Source: Butyrivibrio sp. MB2005 | GTDB taxonomy: Bacteria > Bacillota > Clostridia > Lachnospirales > Lachnospiraceae | Direction: 5' to 3' | Assembly: GCF_000424285.1 (NCBI RefSeq) | Contig: NZ_AUJP01000015.1 | Location: 51,180-115,179 of the forward strand | DNA length: 64,000 nt | Part shown: one piece after another, positions 32,319-41,640 of the stretch | Position numbering within the stretch: the stretch's first letter is position 1 | How the letters are laid out: every line of letters starts with the position of its first letter | The notes under the pieces: generated by a model | Seen by the model: only the letters and a program-made list of their open reading frames with translations | The model's database searches: none | What the model was told of the DNA's origin: nothing | Made by a program: the position numbers and the translations under genes

Positions 32319-32843
32319 ATGGATTTAATACCCAGTTTTTCTGTAGATCACAATCTGATCGTACCCGGAATATATGAAAGCAGAGTTGATGAAGTAGGCG
32401 GAGAAAAGGTAACTACCTACGATATCAGAGTTACAACACCCAACAAGGAGCCTGCTGTTGACGTAGCTGCCATGCATACACTTGAGCATATTATTGCTAC
32501 ATATCTTAGAAATGATCCTGACTGGAAGGATGAAGTCATCTACTGGGGTCCCATGGGCTGCCTTACAGGCTTCTATCTCATTCTTAAGGGAAACCGTGCA
32601 ACTAAGGATATTCACGGTCTTCTTCTGAATGCTTTCAGATCTGTTAAGGATTCTGAGACTGTTCCCGGATCAAATCCCGAGAACTGCGGCAACTGCCTTA
32701 TGCACAATCTTCCCATGGCAAAATGGTATGCAGCTAAGTTTGCAGACTATCTTGAAGCCAATGCAGATAACGAGAAAATCTACGTATATCCTAAGACAGA
32801 GAGACTCGTTACTGACGACGGAAGACAGTTCTTTGATTCATAA
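32319..32843 (+). CDS. luxS: S-ribosylhomocysteine lyase LuxS (autoinducer-2 synthesis)
   Basis: LuxS splits S-ribosylhomocysteine into homocysteine and DPD, the source of AI-2. The 174 residues hold the metal site HTLEH near residue 53 with the later Cys in PENCGNCLMHNLPMA, and the catalytic Cys in GPMGCLTGFY. AAAGGAG lies 5-9 bases before the ATG. It is followed 68 bases later by mtnN, which makes its substrate, so the two recycle S-adenosylhomocysteine. Whether AI-2 acts as a signal here is not shown. Confidence 0.98.
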   Translation: MDLIPSFSVDHNLIVPGIYESRVDEVGGEKVTTYDIRVTTPNKEPAVDVAAMHTLEHIIATYLRNDPDWKDEVIYWGPMGCLTGFYLILKGNRATKDIHGLLLNAFRSVKDSETVPGSNPENCGNCLMHNLPMAKWYAAKFADYLEANADNEKIYVYPKTERLVTDDGRQFFDS

Positions 32844-32911
32844 TATAAAAGTAAATTGTGCTTATTATGAGCTGACAGGTACAGAATAAATCTGAAAAGT
32901 GAGGGATAAAA

Positions 32912-33616
32912 ATGAGTTACAAAATTGGAATCATCGGGGCTATGGAGATTGAGGTTGAGAGCTTAAAGAGCCAGATGAATGTTACCTATAAACTTGAAAA
33001 GGCTTCAATGAGCTTTTTTGAAGGCACTATAGGAGATACGGAAGTCGTTGTAGTAAAAAGCGGAATCTGCAAAGTAAATGCTGCTCTTTGTGTTCAGATT
33101 CTGGTTGATGAGTTCCATGTAACACATGTGATAAATACAGGCGCTGCCGGATCTCTTGATGCCAGAATTGATATAGGCGATTTTGTGGTATCAACTGATG
33201 CTGTTTATCATGACGTTAATGCCACAGTATTTGGATATAAAAAGGGTGAGATTCCTCAGACCGGAAGGCTGGAATTCCCTGCAGATAAGTGGATGATCGA
33301 TGAGATCAAGATCGCTGCTGCAAGAGCAGGTATCGATGGCAAGCTCTGGGAAGGCAGAGTCTGCTCCGGAGATCAGTTCATTTCCGACAGCGCTGTAAAG
33401 GATGAGATAAAAAAGGAGTTCGGCGGACTTTGCACAGAGATGGAGGGTGCAGGTATTGCTCATGCATGCTTCCTTAACAAGGTTCCTTTTGTTATCCTTC
33501 GCGCAATATCTGATAAAGCAGATGGCAGCGATATCATGGACTATCCCGAATTTGAAAAGAAGGCAGCAGCTGACTGCGCAGCACTTACAAAGTGCTTTAT
33601 TGAGGGGCTTAAGTGA
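32912..33616 (+). CDS. mtnN: 5'-methylthioadenosine/S-adenosylhomocysteine nucleosidase
   Basis: MtnN (Pfs) cleaves adenine from S-adenosylhomocysteine and methylthioadenosine. The 234 residues start MSYKIGIIGAMEIEVESLK, with INTGAAGSLDARIDIGD near residue 77 and the substrate and catalytic region CTEMEGAGIAHACFLNKVPFVILRAISDKAD near residue 172. GTGAGGG precedes the ATG. It feeds LuxS directly upstream. Family and direction of flow are secure. Confidence 0.97.
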   Translation: MSYKIGIIGAMEIEVESLKSQMNVTYKLEKASMSFFEGTIGDTEVVVVKSGICKVNAALCVQILVDEFHVTHVINTGAAGSLDARIDIGDFVVSTDAVYHDVNATVFGYKKGEIPQTGRLEFPADKWMIDEIKIAAARAGIDGKLWEGRVCSGDQFISDSAVKDEIKKEFGGLCTEMEGAGIAHACFLNKVPFVILRAISDKADGSDIMDYPEFEKKAAADCAALTKCFIEGLK

Positions 33617-33635
33617 TTCAATTTTTCATAAAACA

Positions 33636-33664
33636 TTGATACGAAAAAGAATGAATGATAAAAT
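33636..33664 (+). promoter_or_regulatory. Promoter of pgi
   Basis: TTGATA (33636-33641), 17-base spacer, TAAAAT (33659-33664), about 40 bases before the ATG. Confidence 0.75.
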
Positions 33665-33703
33665 TTTCTTACAATAGGCAAATAATAGGAGGATTATGTA
33701 ACA

Positions 33704-35284
33704 ATGATCAATTGGAGTAATCTTGATACACTTGGGTCATATAAAGAGCTTAAGGACGTTAAGAAGATAGACCTTGTGGCAGCAATGTCAGGAGAGAATG
33801 GAGCAGAGAGAGTTAAAAAGTACTCTGTAAAGATGGCTGATTCTCTTTCATACAATTTCGCTGCTAAAGAGGTTGATGATGATATCCTCGCAGCTCTTGA
33901 TAAGCTTGCAAAGGAAGCTCAGCTTGCAGAGAAGTTCGAAGCTCTCTACAACGGCGAAGTTATAAATACCGGTGAGAAGAGAATGGTTCTTCATCACTTA
34001 ACAAGAGGTCAGCTTGGCGAGAACGTTATGGCTGACGGCGTAAATAAGCGCGAGTTCTATGAAAAGGAACAGAAAAGAATTGCAGATTTTGCTGATAAGG
34101 TTCATTCAGGAGAAATCGCAAACGAGAAGGGCGAGAAGTTTACTACTGTTGTACAGATCGGTATCGGCGGATCAGACCTTGGCCCCAGAGCTATGTACCT
34201 TGCTCTTGAGAACTGGGCACACAAGACAGGCAACTTCAAGATGGAAGCTAAGTTCATCAGTAACGTAGATCCTGACGATGCTTCAGCTGTACTTAATTCT
34301 ATCGATGTTGCTCATTCTATATTTATCCTGGTTTCAAAATCAGGAACAACTCTTGAGACACTTACAAACCAGTCATTTGTAATGGATGCTCTTAAAAAGG
34401 CTGGTCTTGATGCATCAAAGCACATGATCGCTGTTACTTCAGAGACATCTCCTCTTGCAAAGAGTGATGATTTTATCGAAGCATTCTACATGGATGATTT
34501 CATCGGTGGACGCTACTCTTCTACTTCAGGTGTTGGCGGCGCAGTTCTTTCTCTTGCATTTGGTCCTTCCGTATTCGCACAGTTCCTTCAGGGTGCTGCA
34601 GAGGAAGACAAGCTTTCTGCAGAAAAAGACATGATGAAGAATCCCGCAATGCTTGATGCTATGATCGGATTCTATGAGAGAAACGTACTTGGATATCCTG
34701 CAACAGCAGTACTTCCTTACTCTCAGGGCCTTAGCCGCTTCCCTGCTCATCTCCAGCAGCTTGATATGGAGTCAAACGGTAAGAGCGTAAACCGCTTCGG
34801 CGAGCCCATCGATTATGTAACAGGTCCCATAATCTTCGGTGAACCCGGTACAAACGGACAGCATTCATTCTATCAGCTTCTGCACCAGGGAACAGATATC
34901 ATTCCCATGCAGTTCATCGGATTTAAGAACAGCCAGCTGAAGAATGATGTAGATATCGAGAACAGTACCAGCCAGCAGAAGCTCTGTGCAAATGTAGCAG
35001 CTCAGATTGTAGCTTTTGCCTGCGGTAAAAAGGATGAGAATCTCAACAAGAACTTCAAGGGCGGACGTCCTTCAAGTATCATCGTCGGTGAGGAGCTTAA
35101 TCCTGTAACACTTGGTGCTCTCCTTGCACACTTTGAGAACAAGGTTATGTTCCAGGGCTTTGTATGGAATGTTAACAGCTTCGATCAGGAAGGCGTTCAG
35201 CTTGGTAAGGTTCTTGCAAAGAGAGTTCTTGCTCACGATACAGAAGGTGCGCTTACAGCATATAGCGAACTTTTAAACATCTAA
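33704..35284 (+). CDS. pgi: Glucose-6-phosphate isomerase
   Basis: Pgi interconverts glucose 6-phosphate and fructose 6-phosphate. The 526 residues show the SIS-fold sugar-phosphate site VVQIGIGGSDLGPRAMY near residue 148, VSKSGTTLETLTN near 211, GGRYSSTSGVGG near 268 and the FGEPGTNGQHSFYQLLHQG segment with the catalytic Glu/His region near 381. AGGAGG lies 12 bases before the ATG at 33704. An in-frame alternative was not found. The codon choice looks like that of a well-expressed gene. Confidence 0.97.
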   Translation: MINWSNLDTLGSYKELKDVKKIDLVAAMSGENGAERVKKYSVKMADSLSYNFAAKEVDDDILAALDKLAKEAQLAEKFEALYNGEVINTGEKRMVLHHLTRGQLGENVMADGVNKREFYEKEQKRIADFADKVHSGEIANEKGEKFTTVVQIGIGGSDLGPRAMYLALENWAHKTGNFKMEAKFISNVDPDDASAVLNSIDVAHSIFILVSKSGTTLETLTNQSFVMDALKKAGLDASKHMIAVTSETSPLAKSDDFIEAFYMDDFIGGRYSSTSGVGGAVLSLAFGPSVFAQFLQGAAEEDKLSAEKDMMKNPAMLDAMIGFYERNVLGYPATAVLPYSQGLSRFPAHLQQLDMESNGKSVNRFGEPIDYVTGPIIFGEPGTNGQHSFYQLLHQGTDIIPMQFIGFKNSQLKNDVDIENSTSQQKLCANVAAQIVAFACGKKDENLNKNFKGGRPSSIIVGEELNPVTLGALLAHFENKVMFQGFVWNVNSFDQEGVQLGKVLAKRVLAHDTEGALTAYSELLNI

Positions 35285-35322
35285 TTTAAAGCAGCTCATC
35301 CCCTATATGGGAAGGAGAGCTT

Positions 35323-37242
35323 ATGAATGAGGTAACAACTATTTACGAAAACTATACAGCAGTAGGCGATATTCTGGTTATGGCCACAGTTATAGTATTC
35401 GTTATATTACTGAAATCAGCCTATGTGAACAGAGGCAGGGAGATCCGTCTTTTTAAAGGAGTCCTGGTGCTTCTGTTTGCTGCGGCAGCAACTGACATTT
35501 TCTTTTATATCGTTGTTTCTAATCCTGCGGTTTATCCGCATATCCTTATATATATTCTAAGAGCACTTAAGCATCTTCTGCTCTTTTCCAGTTTGTTTGT
35601 ATATGTGCTGTATATGAAAGACCCTCTTCATATAAACGAAAGTCTGGATATCAGATATATTGTTCTGTCCGTCTGTGTCCTTATATTTATGGCAGTTTAT
35701 GACATTTTAGGAAGTGTCCTGAAGTTTGGGTTTTATATAGAAGATGACAATATTATTCATGATGGAGTAAATATTTTTCCATATGTATATATCTTCTTTG
35801 TGTCTTTGCTTCTATGGATGCTGTTTCGATTCAGGGACAAGATTTACAAGCCTGTACTATGTGGAATTGTATCATCATGCTTTGTGTCATTTCTGGTGAT
35901 GTTCATTCAGGGAATGCATAATCAGAGCTCTTTTACTATTGCAACATTTTTGTTTCCCACATACGCGGTACTCTATTACCTACATGCAAATCCACTTGAT
36001 ATAGAGATGGGTTCAGCGCATGAAGTTGAATTTGAAAATCATATTGCAGAAATATTTGCCCGTAAAAAAGAGATACTTTTAGTCAGTCTGTATATGAGAG
36101 AATATGACTTTCCCGGTAATAAACTGCCTAAGGAATTAAGGGATAAGGTAAGAGACTACAACACCAAATATTTTAAGAGTGGGAAGATTTTCCAGATCTC
36201 CGGAGGAAGACTGATCTTTGTCTGTGATTATAAGGAAATTAGCGATTATAATGAGGTTGGAAAATGGATCATCAAACATCTCGAAGAACAGCACACAATC
36301 TACAAACAGGACTATAAGACAGTAATAACAAAATCTGATAAGAGTCTTAGTGAGAGAAATGACTATATAAGTTTTATTCAGTATCTTGAGCGCAGGATGC
36401 CGGAAAATAGCGCAAAGCTGGTTACTGAAAAGGATATTTTGGCATATTATGATCACAGATATATAGTAGATGAGCTTGCAGATATTAATGAGAAAAAGGA
36501 TATCCATGACAGCAGAGTCATAGTTTTCTGCCAGCCTGTTTACAATGTTACCACAGGTAAATTTGATACCGCAGAAGCTCTTATGCGACTTAAGCTTGAA
36601 AAAACAGGCATGGTATTTCCTGACAAATTCATTCCTATAGCAGAGGCTCACAATTATATTCATATGCTGAGTATGATAATCCTCGCTAAAACCTGTGAGC
36701 AGATAAGAAAGCTTATGGAGGATGGATACTATGTAAAGCGTATCTCAGTAAACTTCTCCATGATCGATATAAGAGAAGAGCACTTTGCTTTTAATGTTAA
36801 GCAGATCATTGAAGATGCAGGGATCGAATATGACAAGATTGCCATAGAGATAACCGAGAGCCAGAATGAAAGCGATTTTATGATGGTTCGTGACAGAATC
36901 TTTGAGATGCGAAAAAATGGAATCATCTTCTATCTGGACGATTTCGGTACCGGCTACTCCAACTTTGAGAGAATTATGGAGCTGCCCTTCGACATAGTAA
37001 AATTCGACAGGTCACTGGTTATTGCCAGCGGATCCGATGTAAAAGCAGAGACAATGGTCTCTTATCTTGCTCATATGTTTACAGATATGAACTATGCGGT
37101 TCTTTATGAAGGTATCGAGAATGAAGAGGACGAGAATCGATGCACCCAGATGTTCGCAAGGTATCTTCAGGGCTATAAGTATTCAAAGCCCATACCTATT
37201 GAGAACCTTACAGAGTTCTTTGAAAAGGTTCACGATTATTAA
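35323..37242 (+). CDS. Membrane-bound EAL-domain c-di-GMP phosphodiesterase
   Basis: 639 residues. The N-terminus has about seven to eight hydrophobic helices (about 1-230), then a middle domain that looks like a degenerate GGDEF or sensor region, then an EAL domain from about 390. Catalytic marks are present: AEALMRL, RISVNFSMIDI, IEITESQNE, YLDDFGTGYSN with two Asp residues, and DIVKFDRSLV. An active phosphodiesterase is likely. GGAAGGAG precedes the ATG. The nearest downstream element is a strong palindromic terminator shared with murG on the other strand. Confidence 0.9.
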   Translation: MNEVTTIYENYTAVGDILVMATVIVFVILLKSAYVNRGREIRLFKGVLVLLFAAAATDIFFYIVVSNPAVYPHILIYILRALKHLLLFSSLFVYVLYMKDPLHINESLDIRYIVLSVCVLIFMAVYDILGSVLKFGFYIEDDNIIHDGVNIFPYVYIFFVSLLLWMLFRFRDKIYKPVLCGIVSSCFVSFLVMFIQGMHNQSSFTIATFLFPTYAVLYYLHANPLDIEMGSAHEVEFENHIAEIFARKKEILLVSLYMREYDFPGNKLPKELRDKVRDYNTKYFKSGKIFQISGGRLIFVCDYKEISDYNEVGKWIIKHLEEQHTIYKQDYKTVITKSDKSLSERNDYISFIQYLERRMPENSAKLVTEKDILAYYDHRYIVDELADINEKKDIHDSRVIVFCQPVYNVTTGKFDTAEALMRLKLEKTGMVFPDKFIPIAEAHNYIHMLSMIILAKTCEQIRKLMEDGYYVKRISVNFSMIDIREEHFAFNVKQIIEDAGIEYDKIAIEITESQNESDFMMVRDRIFEMRKNGIIFYLDDFGTGYSNFERIMELPFDIVKFDRSLVIASGSDVKAETMVSYLAHMFTDMNYAVLYEGIENEEDENRCTQMFARYLQGYKYSKPIPIENLTEFFEKVHDY

Positions 37243-37257
37243 GAAGAACTATTTAAA

Positions 37258-37292
37258 TGAAAATGCACATCCCGCGGGATGTGCATTTTTTT
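37258..37292. terminator. Bidirectional terminator between EAL gene and murG
   Basis: A perfect palindrome of 14 bases per arm (AAATGCACATCCCG and its mirror, 37261-37288) with flanking T and A runs. It serves both converging genes. Confidence 0.93.
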
Positions 37293-38364
37293 ACTCGTTA
37301 TTAACTGCTTTCTCAATTATATTAAGAATAGTTTTGGTGGCACCCTGCTGATTGGATGCGCTCATGTTCTGAATATATTTTTCTCTGTTTACATAGACAT
37401 CAAAGATGCTCTCAACAAGTATATCCTCATCAAGCTCCTCGTTATCAATCACAAGAGAAAAGCCCTGCTGTTCAAAGGATTTAGCATTTATGATCTGGTC
37501 TCCTCTGCTGCTCTTTGCAGAAAGAGGAATGAGGACATTGGGTTTTCTAAGAGCTGCCAGCTCGCAGATTGCATTGGCACCTGCTCTTGATACCACAACG
37601 TCAGCCATTGCGAAGATATCCTTCATCTCATTTTTCACATATTCAAACTGCTTGTAGCCCTCTACGTTGAGCTTAAGATTATCCATCTTATCCTTGCCGC
37701 AAAGGTGTACCACATTGAAATGAGGAAGGAGTCTTGGAAGTGCAAATCTGATGGTTTCATTGATGCTCTGTGCACCAAGGCTTCCGCCTGTGACCATGAT
37801 GACAGGCTTGTCATCCGTAAATCCGCAAAACTTCTTGCCTGCTTCTTTTGATCCTGTAAGAAGCTCTTTCCTTATAGGAGTGCCTGTAAGTACCGCTTTA
37901 TCCGCAGGAAGGAGTTCTAATGTCTCAGGGAAATTGCAGCAAATGGTTTTCGCTGATGAGAAGCTGAGCCTGTTGGCAAGTCCCGGTGTCATATCAGATT
38001 CGTGAAGTATGCAGGGAATCTTAAGGGAAGCAGCTGCTCTGATAACAGGAACGGAAACAAAGCCGCCCTTTGAGAAAACTACATCTGGCTGCAGTCTCTT
38101 AAGAAGAGTTCTTGCTTCTACAAAGCCCTTCATTACACGGAAAGGATCTGAGAAGTTCTTGGGATCAAAATATCTTCTGAGCTTACCTGTAGATATGGAG
38201 TAATAAGGAATTCCAAAATCCTCTATAAGCTTTTTCTCAATTCCTGTATGGGATCCGATATAGCAGATCTCATAACCCAGCTCCTTAAGCTCCGGAATTA
38301 GAGCCATATTAGGAGTAACATGACCGGCAGTTCCGCCGCCTGTTAAAACAATTTTTTTGGACAA
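37291..38364 (-). CDS. murG: Undecaprenyl-PP-MurNAc-pentapeptide GlcNAc transferase MurG
   Basis: MurG makes lipid II from lipid I at the inner face of the membrane. The 357-residue protein starts at TTG (38364), giving MSKKIVLTGGGTAGHVTPN with the Gly-rich loop. A GGAGG site lies 8 bases upstream, inside the preceding gene's last codons. Later motifs are FSKGGFVSVP near residue 97, HESDMTPGLANR near 123, MVTGGSLGAQSIN near 188 and SRAGANAICELAALRKPNVLIP near 256. Here murG is outside a division and cell-wall cluster and sits in an operon with a TSCPD gene and an alpha/beta hydrolase. Confidence 0.95.
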   Translation of the reverse strand: MSKKIVLTGGGTAGHVTPNMALIPELKELGYEICYIGSHTGIEKKLIEDFGIPYYSISTGKLRRYFDPKNFSDPFRVMKGFVEARTLLKRLQPDVVFSKGGFVSVPVIRAAASLKIPCILHESDMTPGLANRLSFSSAKTICCNFPETLELLPADKAVLTGTPIRKELLTGSKEAGKKFCGFTDDKPVIMVTGGSLGAQSINETIRFALPRLLPHFNVVHLCGKDKMDNLKLNVEGYKQFEYVKNEMKDIFAMADVVVSRAGANAICELAALRKPNVLIPLSAKSSRGDQIINAKSFEQQGFSLVIDNEELDEDILVESIFDVYVNREKYIQNMSASNQQGATKTILNIIEKAVNNE

Positions 38365-38368
38365 ATCA

Positions 38369-38620
38369 TCAACCTCCGATAGCTGCAAGTGCTTCTTCTA
38401 ATGCATAAGAGAGCTGATCAGGACAAGATGTGCTCTTAAATCCGCATTTGATACCGCGAAGCTTGGCGATGGCATCGTGAGCATCCATACCCTCTACAAG
38501 TCTTGCAACGCCCTGGGTATTGCCGCTGCATCCGTTTACGAAAGAAACGGATTTTATAATAGAGCCATCAAGCTCCACATTTATAGCTGTGGCACAAGTG
38601 CCATGTGTTTTGTAAGTCAT
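38369..38620 (-). CDS. TSCPD-domain protein
   Basis: 83 residues, a small family of unknown function defined by the motif TSCPD, here KSTSCPDQL near residue 63. It also has GCSGNTQGVARLVEGM near residue 30, with a conserved Cys-Ser-Gly-Asn. It lies between the alpha/beta hydrolase and murG, and its final codons contain the murG ribosome site. A redox or metal role is suggested by the conserved Cys residues only. Confidence 0.88.
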   Translation of the reverse strand: MTYKTHGTCATAINVELDGSIIKSVSFVNGCSGNTQGVARLVEGMDAHDAIAKLRGIKCGFKSTSCPDQLSYALEEALAAIGG

Positions 38621-38635
38621 TGTGTGTTACCTCTG

Positions 38636-39562
38636 TTAAAATGATGTTTTTTCCATTAAGCTTTCTACTTTTTTCCAGTATTTATCAGGATCTATTCTGG
38701 CACCCTGTACATGGTCTGAGCCAAGTATCAGGCAGTACTGCTTGGGAGCAGCACATTTTTCATACAGATGAGCGCACATCTGAGGATCGATCACTGTATC
38801 CTCATCGCCGTGTATGAAAAGAGTAGGTGTCTTGGAACGTGCTACTGCATCAAGCACGTTTACTTTGTCGATATCATAACCGCAGCGCAGCTTAACAAGG
38901 ATCTTAATAATGAAAAGCGCAAGGCCTGTAGGCATCCAGCCGCCGATATTTTTCTTATAAACATCTGCAAACTCCTTGGGAAGAGTTGTGTAGCTGCTGT
39001 CAGAAACTGCCATTATAACCTGACTTGGCAGATGCTCTCCTGTGGTCATAAGAGTTGTGGCTGCGCCCATGCTTGATCCATGAAGAAGTATATGAGCATC
39101 GGGATCCTTTTTGATGATCCAGTAAATCCATTCGATTATATCAAGACGGTCAAAATAGCCATATCCAATGTAATTACCATCACTTTTGCCAAAGCCTCTA
39201 AGATCAGGTAAAAGAACATTAATACCCATATCATGATAGTGCTTACCAAAAAAGCTCATAAACTCGCCACTACTTCTTACACCATGTATGCAGATGGCAT
39301 ATTTATGAGACTCCTCTTCTGCTTTTATATAAGTGGCATGAAGATTCAGATCATCGATTGAACGGGCGTAAACATCTTCTTTATTTTCTATCTTGTTAAA
39401 CCATTCTCTGGACACGCTGTCCATGGGATCTTTATCAATTTCTTCAGGAGTCTTCTGACTTGGAACTACTGAAAGGTCATATAAACGTGATGCAGCTATG
39501 ACGCTTCCACCTAAAACTGCAGATGCCAGGCCGAATAATACGAAATTTCGCTTTTTACTCAT
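38636..39562 (-). CDS. Alpha/beta hydrolase with N-terminal membrane anchor
   Basis: 308 residues. A hydrophobic stretch at about 8-25 (FVLFGLASAVLGGSVIAAS) anchors or exports the protein. The alpha/beta fold shows the His-Gly start CIHGVRSSG near residue 92, the nucleophile elbow HGSSMGAATT near 161, the Asp in FIHGDEDTVIDP near 247 and the catalytic His in GSDHVQGA near 283. GGAG precedes the ATG. It is the first gene of the minus-strand trio with TSCPD and murG. Substrate is unknown. Confidence 0.88.
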   Translation of the reverse strand: MSKKRNFVLFGLASAVLGGSVIAASRLYDLSVVPSQKTPEEIDKDPMDSVSREWFNKIENKEDVYARSIDDLNLHATYIKAEEESHKYAICIHGVRSSGEFMSFFGKHYHDMGINVLLPDLRGFGKSDGNYIGYGYFDRLDIIEWIYWIIKKDPDAHILLHGSSMGAATTLMTTGEHLPSQVIMAVSDSSYTTLPKEFADVYKKNIGGWMPTGLALFIIKILVKLRCGYDIDKVNVLDAVARSKTPTLFIHGDEDTVIDPQMCAHLYEKCAAPKQYCLILGSDHVQGARIDPDKYWKKVESLMEKTSF

Positions 39563-39738
39563 GACTGTCTCCTATCTGTTTTAATGTATAGAAAATTTTA
39601 GCAAATACTAATTAATTATGCAATCAAAGGCTTATTATCGTGGCACAAATTAACGAAATATGGTATTGTAATTAATAATAATTATAATAATAATTAAAAT
39701 ATGCTTGCCGATTTTTCTAAAATTATGAGGGGCGCACA

Positions 39739-41616
39739 ATGATAGAAAGAAAACTGGCAGAGAAATTCAGGAAGCTCTATACCGAGAATTCCCTGAAACT
39801 TAAAAACTACGAGGATCAGCTTTTTACGCTTCAGGATCCCTTTGATTGGATTCAGCTTCTCTCTGAGAGGTCTTACGTTATGCGTGAGGTTTATGCAGAG
39901 AACGAGGAGCTGATGGCTGAACTGTGGGAAAAATGCTCTGAAGAGATAACTCCCGAAGAAGCTGAGCTTTTATATGATCTTGCCATCGGATTGTTCCTTG
40001 ATGGCCATCATGACTTTGTCGTCTTAACAGAATTCTGCGAACGAATTCTTCCGGTATTCATAGATATGGATGAACCGGAGTTTCTTGTCGCCATTTATCA
40101 TGTTTTAGGAAGTGAATACGCGAAGTTTTATCGCTATGTCGGTGATAAGACCGGTATGCAGACATCCCTTGATTATTTCCGTAAGTCAGTAGCTCAGGCA
40201 AATCGCTACTCTCAGATATCTTCTCCGGAAGTAAGAGAGTTTATTTTTAATGATTACATGCTGCTTATAACCTATCTCTCCGGTTTTCATACAGAAAAAT
40301 CCGAGAGTATAAGGCTTTATGATGAGGTATGGGCTCTTTGGAACAATGAAAATGTTCAGAGCATGGATGCGGACAATGAGACAATAAAGTCCTATCTGTC
40401 TATTGTTGATGATGCATTTATGGCAAAGAGCAAAAACATAGATATTTTATCTGAGGAAGACAGAGACAGATATCTGCAGCTCCTGTTCCAGACCTTTAAG
40501 AGAGCTGACGAAAGAAACGGAAGTGTCGAAGGGTCTCCTGATTACAGGACCTGCCTTACATATAAATGGTTAAACGGAGATATTCCTTCCGAGGAAGCAT
40601 TAAACGGTCTTATTAAAAGTATTAATGAGCTGATTGACGTTCCTGATTTTGAGAAGGATGATCCCATTAACTTTGAGCTTGTTCTCAGACATTTTAAGTA
40701 TGCCTGCACAGTGATAATGATTCTTGAAAAAATGAATCTTTCAGGTGATGAGCTCGAGGAGTGGACAGATAAGTTCCTTACAAAATCAATGTCCATACTT
40801 GCAAATATTCCTTACAGGTTCTTTACGGGCGATATGCAGCCTATATGTGAGCAGTGGTATCATGCGGCAGAGCCTATCATTTCAAGTGAGCTTAACAAGG
40901 TTCAGTTCATTATGCAGATGATAGTAAGACGCCAGCCCTTCACATACATCCATTCCAAGATGGTGGCTAAGATAGCTACACTTATCGGACAGGAAATGCT
41001 TGAAAAGATTCCTGAGAAATTTGTGGGTGTAAGAGGCATTGAAACTGAGCAGGATGTTCAGAAGAACAAGGCTTATCTCCTATCATTTATTACCATAAGC
41101 GGACTTGTCCATGATATCGGAAAATGCTATATCCCCGATACCATCAATCGCCAGAACAGAAGCCTTAATACCAAGGAATATGCCACCATAAGAAAACATT
41201 CAGAGGTGGGCTATAGAGAAGCGCAGGGTAACGCAGCGCTGAGACCTTATTCAGATGTCATTTTAGGTCATCACAAGCATTATGACGGATTGCACGGATA
41301 TCCTCTTGGTTTTGATAATACAGAATCACCCATACAGATCATAATAGATATCATTTCTATTGCTGATTCTGTGGAAGCCGGTACTGATACTCTTACAAGA
41401 AGTTATACCCAGGGTAAGGATTTTAAGAGACTCTTAAAAGAGCTTCAGAATGAGGCAGGAACCAGATATAATCCGGATATCGTCAAGGTTATAGAAAAAG
41501 CACCTGCACTGATAGAAGAGCTTGAAAATGTAACAGGTCAGGGCAGATACGATATTTACTACAAGGCTATGCAGGAAATCCTGGGCAGTGCAGCTGAGGA
41601 AATTCCGGTTATATAA
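39739..41616 (+). CDS. HD-GYP-like domain protein, paralogue 2
   Basis: 625 residues, with the same layout as the protein at 26129: a helical N-terminal region with matching segments (SYVMREVYAENEELM here against SEIMRKIYLENEKFL there), and a C-terminal HD domain with YIHSKMVAKIATLIG, LVHDIGKCYIPDTINRQ, RKHSEVGYREA, and LGHHKHYDGLHGYPLGF. The usual HHExxDGxGYP motif again has Lys for Glu, so the change is shared by both paralogues. GAGGGG precedes the ATG. A histidine kinase follows 24 bases later, so it may be co-transcribed with the two-component genes. Confidence 0.85.
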   Translation: MIERKLAEKFRKLYTENSLKLKNYEDQLFTLQDPFDWIQLLSERSYVMREVYAENEELMAELWEKCSEEITPEEAELLYDLAIGLFLDGHHDFVVLTEFCERILPVFIDMDEPEFLVAIYHVLGSEYAKFYRYVGDKTGMQTSLDYFRKSVAQANRYSQISSPEVREFIFNDYMLLITYLSGFHTEKSESIRLYDEVWALWNNENVQSMDADNETIKSYLSIVDDAFMAKSKNIDILSEEDRDRYLQLLFQTFKRADERNGSVEGSPDYRTCLTYKWLNGDIPSEEALNGLIKSINELIDVPDFEKDDPINFELVLRHFKYACTVIMILEKMNLSGDELEEWTDKFLTKSMSILANIPYRFFTGDMQPICEQWYHAAEPIISSELNKVQFIMQMIVRRQPFTYIHSKMVAKIATLIGQEMLEKIPEKFVGVRGIETEQDVQKNKAYLLSFITISGLVHDIGKCYIPDTINRQNRSLNTKEYATIRKHSEVGYREAQGNAALRPYSDVILGHHKHYDGLHGYPLGFDNTESPIQIIIDIISIADSVEAGTDTLTRSYTQGKDFKRLLKELQNEAGTRYNPDIVKVIEKAPALIEELENVTGQGRYDIYYKAMQEILGSAAEEIPVI

Positions 41617-41640
41617 ATATGATATACTTAAGGAGCATAC

